Part shown: piece after piece, positions 57,016 through 64,000 of the stretch | Position numbering within the stretch: the first letter of the stretch is position 1 | Layout of the letters: the number at the start of each line of letters is the position of its first letter | From: Ampullaceana balthica | Lineage: Eukaryota; Mollusca; Gastropoda; Lymnaeidae | Assembly (NCBI GenBank): GCA_944989445.1 | Contig: CALYLW010000991.1 | Span: 124,501-188,500, forward strand | DNA: 64,000 bases | Direction: 5' to 3' | The notes under the pieces: generated by a model | Told to the model about the DNA's origin: nothing | Database searches by the model: none | What the model saw: the letters and a program-made list of their open reading frames with translations, nothing else | Made by a program: the position numbers and the translations under genes

Positions 57016-57924
57016 GTTTTTATTAAAAGCAATTAATTAAGTTCCTTTACCATACTAATACTATGAATATATTTAATCGCATGATTCACATTATGCAAAG
57101 CATCAATAATTGCAGCACATACATTGGACTACGTTTATTGCTTTTTAAATCTTTTAAACATTTGTATTTTTATAAAAACATTGTGTATTATATAAAATTA
57201 ATTATTATCTTTTTTATTTAACCAATCATCGAAGCTGGAACGAAGTTGAAATTGATGGTTTAATTTTAAGGTGAAACTTTAAAACATGTGCTGTATTTTC
57301 TTTTACAATAAATAAAAACATACTAAAGTAATGCTTTTTTTTAAAGTTGATATGTTGAAAGTCTTTAAAATCTTTGGCACTACACCAAAGAAAGCCTCTT
57401 GTATGTAGCAAATTATCAATCCTACCTTTTTTCTGAACAAAAGAATCACAGCTGATTTGTAAATTCATTTTTATCTTCTTTCCACTCTGTCTATCCATGA
57501 GCGTTTAAAAATTGAAATAACATACAACTGCGAAACGAAAATATTTGGTAATACATGTATGCTTATAGTAATCAGCTGGTAAGAACAGAGAAGTGGGCAA
57601 CAATCACAACCAGACTATTAATGGTTCGTGCCATACAGCTTAAATGACCTGAAATTAAAATAATTAGTTTTCCTATTTGGTCAGAAAGGCGGACAATTTT
57701 AACATAAGTTGTAAACCTACAACAACAGACTCGCATCATTATTATGTAGCTCCATTGGCCGCAGTAAATACTCCCTTTTCAGGGCCAGAAGAAAACGGAC
57801 CGACACTTTAAGGTCAACAATCTTGCAGCGGATGTGACATCTTGCTTCGAATATCACATATTGCGGTAGATCTTCGACCTCTTTGCAATCATCATTTGTT
57901 AAAGTGGACAAAATACAAGAATAA
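57016..57924. other. Intergenic, nothing recognised
   Basis: AT-rich; a 90-codon frame at 57226-57498 (minus) is not recognised and not supported. Confidence 0.4.
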
Positions 57925-58440
57925 TATTTTTAAAAAACGCAAAAAACCAAGTTTTTGACTTTTAATCCTTTATGTACGAGACATAACTTAAAGAATGTTC
58001 ATTATAATACACAGCGCAAGACAATCCAAAAATACGAAATTGTAATTATGTGTTGTAAAACATGTTTAATATAATGCGCACCGATAAGGAATATGTTTAT
58101 AAAAAGTGTTGTCGATAAAATACGCACCTTATTGCGCGACAGGAAAGGTCGTTCAATATAATACGCACCACGACACTCTAGCAACAAAATTCCTTGTTAC
58201 TATGTAACATGTTACATAGAGATAGATAAAGATAATCTAAAAATTCATTAACTTAAATACGGTACAATCGATTTATCTGAAATTTTGATACATCATTTTT
58301 ATCATCGACATGAGTCTGCCTGCAATATTTCAGCTCGCTAACTTACGAGGAAGTGGGTTAAAAATCGATCTAAAGTTTTTTCGGCACCACCCGCTGCCTC
58401 GTGCAGACACCACGAGTTAATATAAAGGATTTAATAAAAC
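57925..58440. repeat. About 500-bp dispersed repeat with TAATACGCACC boxes, copy 2
   Basis: Direct match to 27239-27730, same order of CCAAGTTTTTGACT, TATAATGCGCACCGAT, AAAATACGCACCTTATTGCG, TATAATACGCACC and CACGAGTTAATATAAA. Confidence 0.82.
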
Positions 58441-58856
58441 AAAACTATTTATTTCGAAAAGAAAGCATTAAACTTTTAATTATTTACGCAAGAGCATAGC
58501 TATAGAAAATTATATGAAGATTAAATATCCAAAAGTAGGGCTATTAAAGGTTAATTTAAATTTAATCATTAATTTTTTTAAAATAAATGATTAATAAATC
58601 GTTAATTTCGATTAAAGTTAAAAATTAAAATTTATTATGTCAGAAGTAACACTTATTAAATGCTCTTGTTGAAAATCTAATCAAAACTTAAATGTCTCCT
58701 TTAAATGTCATCTTTTAACCAACTACGCAAAAAGCCAAGTGTGTTGACATCATTTGGTTCAATGTTCAGAGACTAGCTAGGCAATGCGCAAAGAACTACT
58801 GGCTCCAACTCTGTCAGAGCATCCAGCTAGCGGCCGACACCGGTAATATAAGGGGG

Positions 58857-60603
58857 ATGTATGATGGCATTAAAAAAGCCACGGGGCCTTCTAAGAAAGT
58901 CATAGCCCCACTGAAGTCCTCAACCGGAGAAATAATCCGCGACAAGTCTAAACAGATGGACAGATGGGTGGAGCACTATTCAGAACTTTACTCCCAACAA
59001 AACCACGTAACCCAAGATGCCATCGATGCCATCCAAAGCCTCCCTCTCATGGCAGAACTGGACGACATACCTACCCTGGCAGAGCTAAAAGAAGCTATTG
59101 AGCGATTACCTATAGCCAAGGCCCCAGGTCAGGACGGAATCCCACCAGAGATCATCAAGTGCGGCAGTAGTGTATTGCTGGAACACTTTCATGGCCTCCT
59201 CTGCCAGTGCTGGTAAGATGGAGCAGTACCAGAGGATATGAGAAATGCCAACATAATCACCCTGTATAAAAAATAAAGGAGACAGAAGCGACTGTAATAA
59301 CTACAGAGGCCTTTCTCTCCTTAGCATCGTGGGTAAGGTCTTTGCACCCGTGGTTTTAAAGAAACTGCAAAGACTTGCTGAGAGAGTATATCCTGAATCA
59401 CAGTGCGGCTTCCGGGCAGAAAGGTCAACAATCGACATGATCTTTTCTCTAAGACAACTTCAAGAAAAGTGCCGAGAGCAACACATGCCCCTCTATCTGG
59501 CTTTCATTGACTTAACAAAGGCTTTTGACCTGGTCAGCAGAGATGGTCTGTTTACAGTCTTGGCAAAAGTTGGCTGCCCACCAAAACTGCTTAGCATCAT
59601 ACAGTCATTCCACGATGGTATGAAAGGCACGGTGCAGTATGACGGATCAACTTCCCCTCCATTTGATATCCTTAGCGAAGTCAAACAGGGCTGCGTCCTC
59701 ACCCTGACACTCTTTGGCATCTTCTTTGCCTGTCTGTTGAGACACGCCTTTGGAACCTCAACCGAGGGGATCTACCTACACACCCGTTCTGATGGCAAAC
59801 TTTTCAATCTGGCCATGTTCAAATCAATGAGGAAGATACGTGAAACAGTCATTAGGGGCATGCTTTTTGCGGATGATGCTGCCATAGCTACCCACAATGA
59901 AGCAGATTTGCAAAGCCTAATGGACCGCTTTGCCAAGGCCGCCAGCGACTTCGGCCTAACCATCAGCCTCAAAAAGACTAACGTGATTGCCCTGGATGCT
60001 GATCCACCCAAAATCACCATCAATTGTTGCCAACTTGAGGCCGTGGATCACTTTACGTACCTTGGCTCCAACATCACTAACATCATGTCCCTTGATTCCG
60101 ACCTAGACATAAGGATCGGCAAGGCCTCCACAACTCTGGCCAGGCTCTCAAAAAGAGTCTGGAACAACAAAAAGCTGACCATCAGAACCAAAGTTACTGT
60201 TTACCGAGCATGTGTGCTAAGCACCCTCCTTTATGCCAGTGAATCCTGGACCCTATACTCCAGGCAAGAAAGAAGATTGAGTGCTTTCCACATGCGCTGT
60301 CTCCGGCGCATCCTGGGAATCGCCTGGCAGGACAATGTCACCAACAATGTGGTGATGCAACAGGCAAATATACAAAGTATGATAACTCCTCTCCACCAGC
60401 GTTGGCTCAGATGGTTGGGACATGTTCGCAGATTGGAGAATGGCAGAATCCCAAAGGACATACTCTATTCTGAGCTAGCCAAAGGAAAGAGGACTACAGG
60501 CCGGCCTCACCTCCGTTTCAAAGATGTCTGCAAGAGAGACCGCAAAGCTATTGGCATAGACATAAATGGCTGGGAGGAACTCGCTGGGGACAGACACAGA
60601 TGA
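58857..60603 (+). pseudogene. LINE ORF2 reverse transcriptase, two frames split by stops
   Basis: First part: LKEAIERLPIAKAPGQDGIP (RT start), ending CQCW and a TAA. Second part, 59329-60603: SQCGFRAERSTIDMIFSLRQ, LAFIDLTKAFDLVSRDGLF (first catalytic Asp), SEVKQGCVLTLTLFGIFFA, MLFADDAAIATH (FADD catalytic box), FTYLGSNITN, YASESWTLY, MRCLRRILGIAWQD, LRWLGHVRRL. The enzyme core is complete. The stops in 59217-59328 and the lack of an endonuclease domain make this copy inactive. An RTE-like or CR1-like clade is probable. Confidence 0.9.
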
Positions 60604-60612
60604 AGACAGGCG

Positions 60613-60800
60613 TTGACTGCCGGGCTAGAAGCAGGAGAAAGAGACATGCGGCAGGTCACAGACGCAAACCTCCAAAAGAGGAAAAGGAGAGCTAATCAGA
60701 CAACCACAGGTGCTGCCTTTCAGTGCCAGAAGTGCGGCAAAGGCTGCCATTCGCGAATGGGCTTGTACAGCCACAGCAGAAGCTGCAGGGCCATGTGTGT
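60613..60800 (+). pseudogene. LINE ORF2 C-terminal zinc-finger segment
   Basis: After a stop at 60601 the same kind of sequence goes on: FQCQKCGKGCHSRMGLYSHS then RSC, a C-x2-C...H-x-C finger typical of the end of these LINE proteins. Confidence 0.75.
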
Positions 60801-60829
60801 AACTATAACTATATATATAACTCTTTATG

Positions 60830-61110
60830 TAGGCGTTCTCACAGTTAATAATCTTGTGCACAATAATTCACTGAAGAATTCGTTTATCCAAAACAACTTT
60901 AATATATATATATATTGTACACATAGATATCATTTGAGGTAATATAACGTGGAAATCTTGAGACATGCAACATACATCCTTCCTCGACGGAAGTCTACAC
61001 ACAACTGTTCGCCCAACACTTTCAACCAATAGAAATGCTCCTTTCTTCCCGCGTTTCTTGTACACGTGACCTTACGTCACAAAATTATGTTAATCACATG
61101 TGACAATGCG
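60830..61110. repeat. Dispersed repeat, partner of 11200-11450
   Basis: See 11200-11450 for the shared blocks. It follows the LINE directly and could be part of that element's 3' UTR. Confidence 0.4.
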
Positions 61111-61309
61111 CGAGGATCCGAAAAGAGCACAGAATATTCCATCGTCTCACGAGACATAAGGAAAGCCAACCAACCAATTCATCAGAAGAGCTGTCATTTT
61201 CTGTCTCTGAGCCAAATTCCATTACTACCATTAACTTAATACACTTTCATTTGGTTTGATAAGTAGGCGAAGTGTTAGAACCATGGTAGGGCAAACTGTA
61301 TCTACATTT

Positions 61310-61490
61310 GAAAATTCCCGTCAGTCGATAGTTTAAAACCAAAATGTTCGTGTATTTGTCAGGAAATTCGATATTATTTATCGGCCGTAATTTTTATTTT
61401 TTTTATTTTTACTTTTTGACTTCCAATAATTTGTAAGTGATGGGTCGATTTATCGTTGAAAAATAGTTAATCTTTAACATATTTTTAATG
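61310..61490. mobile_element. Fragment of ATCGATTAA hAT family, inverted
   Basis: TCAGGAAATTCGATATTATT to AAGTGATGGGTCGATTTATC is the reverse complement of the segment at about 29985-30085. Confidence 0.6.
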
Positions 61491-61496
61491 ATTAAC

Positions 61497-61668
61497 AGGG
61501 CCCGCCTACGGTAATAGGAGGCCCTAGGCGAAGTGAATTTTATGGCAATAAATGTAGTAAAGAAATAAACAATAATATGGAAAGATTCTTGTGCGAAACC
61601 CCCACTAATGATGAGACTAATCGGAGGCCCTAGGTGGCTGCCTAGTTTGCCTATGCCTAAAGCCCTGG
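61497..61668. mobile_element. Possible small MITE with GGCCCTAGG repeats
   Basis: CAGGGCCCGCCTACGGTAAT at the left and AAAGCCCTG at the right. Inner GGAGGCCCTAGG occurs twice. TIR is short and no target duplication is seen. Confidence 0.35.
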
Positions 61669-61760
61669 CCAGCAACAAGAACACAATACAGGAGCTGGTC
61701 GCACATGCCACTGAAAAGCTTCCGAATCTAAGAATCTAGGTGACAATATTTAACATACTA

Positions 61761-61764
<4 letters not shown>

Positions 61765-61828
<64 letters not shown>
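61765..61828. repeat. (TA)n microsatellite, about 62 bp
   Basis: Pure TA dinucleotide run. Confidence 0.97.
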
Positions 61829-61830
<2 letters not shown>

Positions 61831-62317
61831 CCTCTGCCCTTTAACCTCCAGTCCATGGTTTACTTGGGTAGAGTGGATCTAGTGACTAATGAAGCTGAAG
61901 CTCTTCTGCATAGAAACATGGAAAATTCATAGGAGCCAAAATGATCAAAGCATATGTAGTATAATTTTGATATATAGGAAAGAATATAATATGGCTTGTG
62001 CTTACATTATCGCTCTCCGTTCCAGAATTTTCCGCTTTCTTAGTAGTCAATTTAAATTGGAAATACATTAACAGCCCTTTGTTCGGCTCAGATGTTTAAA
62101 ATGAAAATAAAATGAAGCAATAAAATCAATATAATTCCAATTAAAAGATACAGTTAATGAAATTTTATCTTCAATAGTTTGTATGACGAGTATAACAATC
62201 ACAATTTGGGAAAAAACACACAACAAACAAAAATGTGCAAGCTTACAAAAACATTCAGTTTAACTTTACACCAGATGCCCAATCACAAAATCATAACACT
62301 GTAAATCAAAGAGACGC
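61829..62317. other. Intergenic, 3' flank of second receptor gene
   Basis: Downstream of the minus-strand stop at 62318. Probably includes the 3' UTR. No clear polyadenylation signal picked by eye. Confidence 0.5.
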
Positions 62318-64000
62318 TTATTTATATTGCAACCTTTCTCGTAAATCAATAACGTTAAAGCTTTCTTTGTCATCTGGAACATAACCTGCACCTTCAAAGA
62401 TAATGTAATCTTCTGTCTCATCTTCTATAGTTTTAGCCCCATCAAAGACAATGTAATCTTCTTTATCATCTTCTATACTTTTAGCACCGTCAAAGACCAC
62501 ATAATCTTCTATTGTTCTAACATTTGTATGATAGCAAGTTTGTTGACGCGTGTAACAACTCCGCTGTTGGCTGTTGACGTTAAGTTCACTTATGTTGGGG
62601 CGTTCTCTTCTCACTTCTATCTCTGATACTTCAACAGAATCATTGGATTGTAAACACGTCTTCCTGTCATCAGGTGTTATATAATCATTTAATACCACGG
62701 ACACATTCTTGTCATCGGGTGTTATATAATCATTTAATCCCACGGACACATTCTTGTCATCGGGTGTTATATAATCATTTAATCCCATGGACACATTCTT
62801 GTCATCAGGTGTTATATAATCACTTAATCCCATGGACACATCCTTATCATCAGGTGTTATATAATCATTTAATCCCATGGACACATTCTTGTCATCAGAT
62901 GTTATATAATCATTTAATCCCATGCTCACATCTTTGTCATCAGGTGTTATGTAATCATTTAATCCCATGGACACATTCTTGTCATCAGATATTATATAAT
63001 CATTTAATCCCATGCTCACATCCTTATCATCAGGTGTTATATAATCATTTAATCCTGTACACACATCCCTGTCATCAGGGGTTAAATAATCATTTAATCC
63101 CATCGTCACATTCTTATCATCAGGTGTTATATAATCATTTAATCCCATGGTCACATTCTTATCATCAGGTGTTATATTATCACTTAATCCCATGGACACA
63201 TCCTTATCATCAGGTCTTATATAATCATTTAATCCCATGCTCACATCCTTGTCATCAGGTGTTATATAATCATTTAATCCCCTGGTCCCATCGTTTCCGT
63301 CACGTGTAATGCAACTATTAACAACAAACGAGATGTCATCGGTTGCTGTAATGCACTCATCGCATCTGACGACAGCAGCTGATGCAGTTTGATTGTTCCC
63401 CTTGTCAACAACAAGTTCCGCCTCATTTGTCTCCCCATTTGTGGCATTATTTCCCCTGTTAACTCTACACAACGCTAAATATTGGTGATCTGTGTAGCTT
63501 CGTCCTATGGGTGTATAATTGCTAATGTCAATGTGATTCCTTGATCTTTCATTGTCTTCAATATCTTCTTTTGAATATGTCCCTTCAGTAAGTGGGCCTT
63601 GTGCCCTGGAAGATTTCAATAACGTCTGCTCATCTGATATTTGACTATCGATTATGGGATTGAGAGGACCCGAACCCCCACACCCAACACTAAAACCAAT
63701 CTCTTGAATCTCTTCTTGACCCCACGCCACATTCCAATGGTCCTGGTGAGTTGATGCATTGTCTGCCACATCACCACCTGTTAGTTTTTCGTTCTTGGCA
63801 CTGGGATGTTGTACAAACATTGTGTTGTGTTGTAACTCTTCAGTGTTTAAACTGTCTGACTTAATGAATGGTCGAGGTGGCAGTCTAGGGGTTAAATGAT
63901 GAGGGTTGGGATTGGATGTCAATGATTCATGAGGAGCATTTACGTCATCTTGTACTGTGTCGTAAGGGTCGACAACTCCTAAACGTGTGTGGGTCTCAAT
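62318..64000 (-). CDS. Paralogous receptor cytoplasmic tail, terminal exon (partial, 5' end outside window)
   Basis: Open without a stop from the right edge to TAA at 62318, 560 visible residues. From the N side: PYDTVQDDVNAP, LTPRLPPRP (SH3-ligand-like), NYTPIGRSYTDHQYLAL, then 14 tandem 15-residue units NDYITPDDKDVSMGL, then three 16-residue units of EDYIVFDGAKTIEDE type, ending ERLQYK. YDTV, LPPR, YITP and YIVFDGA occur in the same order in the tail of the lectin receptor at 7647-9160, so it is very likely the tail of a related receptor whose ectodomain lies beyond 64000. Because the frame is open to the edge, the start lies outside the window. Signalling function is inferred from motifs only. 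Confidence 0.85.
   Translation of the reverse strand: METHTRLGVVDPYDTVQDDVNAPHESLTSNPNPHHLTPRLPPRPFIKSDSLNTEELQHNTMFVQHPSAKNEKLTGGDVADNASTHQDHWNVAWGQEEIQEIGFSVGCGGSGPLNPIIDSQISDEQTLLKSSRAQGPLTEGTYSKEDIEDNERSRNHIDISNYTPIGRSYTDHQYLALCRVNRGNNATNGETNEAELVVDKGNNQTASAAVVRCDECITATDDISFVVNSCITRDGNDGTRGLNDYITPDDKDVSMGLNDYIRPDDKDVSMGLSDNITPDDKNVTMGLNDYITPDDKNVTMGLNDYLTPDDRDVCTGLNDYITPDDKDVSMGLNDYIISDDKNVSMGLNDYITPDDKDVSMGLNDYITSDDKNVSMGLNDYITPDDKDVSMGLSDYITPDDKNVSMGLNDYITPDDKNVSVGLNDYITPDDKNVSVVLNDYITPDDRKTCLQSNDSVEVSEIEVRRERPNISELNVNSQQRSCYTRQQTCYHTNVRTIEDYVVFDGAKSIEDDKEDYIVFDGAKTIEDETEDYIIFEGAGYVPDDKESFNVIDLRERLQYK
62366..62509 (-). repeat. 48-bp coding repeat, 3 units near receptor C-terminus
   Basis: EDYVVFDGAKSIEDDK, EDYIVFDGAKTIEDET, EDYIIFEGAGYVPDDK. 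The single DNYIVFDGAENIKDE at the C-terminus of the other receptor is the unexpanded counterpart. Confidence 0.93.
62645..63274 (-). repeat. 45-bp coding minisatellite, 14 in-frame units
   Basis: Each 45-bp unit encodes about NDYITPDDK(D/N)VSMGL. Thirteen of 14 keep the tyrosine (unit 3 has SDNITP). Units 7 and 9 vary the TP step (YIISDD, YITSDD). A degenerate unit (NSCITRDGNDGTRGL) precedes the array. The plus-strand frame over this region is only a shadow. Confidence 0.95.

Larger units (their letters stand above)
58735..60950 (+). mobile_element. 5'-truncated LINE with nearly intact reverse transcriptase
   Basis: A frame open from about 58765 (LARQCAKNYWLQLCQ) to the stop at 59216, a short broken stretch with three stops (59217-59328), then an open frame to 60603 and a zinc-finger end. 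The 3' flank from 60830 has no long A tail. Confidence 0.85.

Noticed and set aside
62674..63309. A 211-codon plus-strand repetitive frame
   Set aside because: Antisense shadow of the receptor-tail 45-bp coding array, whose minus frame continues into unique sequence on both sides.
62318..63922. A separate 534-residue protein starting at the methionine at 63922
   Set aside because: The frame is open further to the window edge and that upstream part has the YDTV motif shared with the other receptor tail.

Overview
The window looks like nuclear DNA of an animal. It is AT-rich, has genes split by long introns, and carries many non-LTR retrotransposons, a tRNA-headed SINE, several hAT DNA transposon families with intact 8-bp target duplications, MITEs and many minisatellites. 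A mollusc, most likely a heterobranch gastropod, would fit the repeat style and the lectin receptors, but this is an inference and no species can be named.

Three host genes can be supported. (1) Minus strand, 7647-17099: a nine-exon gene whose exon phases all agree and add up to 838 codons. It encodes a type I membrane receptor with a signal peptide, two C-type lectin domains, one transmembrane helix and a cytoplasmic tail of about 508 residues rich in tyrosine motifs. (2) Plus strand, 47138-56849: a complete seven-exon gene for a divergent actin-like protein of 362 residues. Its introns are full of minisatellites, two of which are built from the gene's own 5' splice sites. (3) Minus strand, 62318-64000 and beyond the right edge: the last exon of a paralogous receptor tail. 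It shares YDTV, LPPR, YITP and YIVFDGA-type motifs with gene 1, but its YITP motif has expanded into 14 tandem 15-residue units.

Layout. 0.2-2.9 kb: a LINE reverse-transcriptase fragment in which 18 codons have expanded into about 28 tandem copies, fused at its 3' end to half a SINE. 3.7-6.0 kb: a decayed hAT transposon with an 8-bp duplication and a nested MITE. 7.6-17.1 kb: lectin receptor gene, with a hAT, a 186-bp MITE and microsatellites in its introns. 17.7-25.6 kb: simple repeats, MITEs, SINE, LINE 3' ends. 25.7-36.7 kb: duplicated AT-rich units, foldback elements and MITEs. 36.7-44.6 kb: small minisatellites and a 3.3-kb Buster-like hAT interrupted by a LINE and holding a 57-bp array. 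44.7-46.4 kb: a dispersed repeat with a tRNA-like piece, and a LINE RNase H remnant. 46.6-56.9 kb: actin-like gene. 57-61.8 kb: LINE 3' end, a dispersed repeat and a nearly intact LINE reverse transcriptase. 62.3-64.0 kb: second receptor tail.

The most promising biology is the pair of lectin receptors with tyrosine-motif tails, one of which carries a coding minisatellite that sets how many candidate phosphotyrosine sites the tail has.
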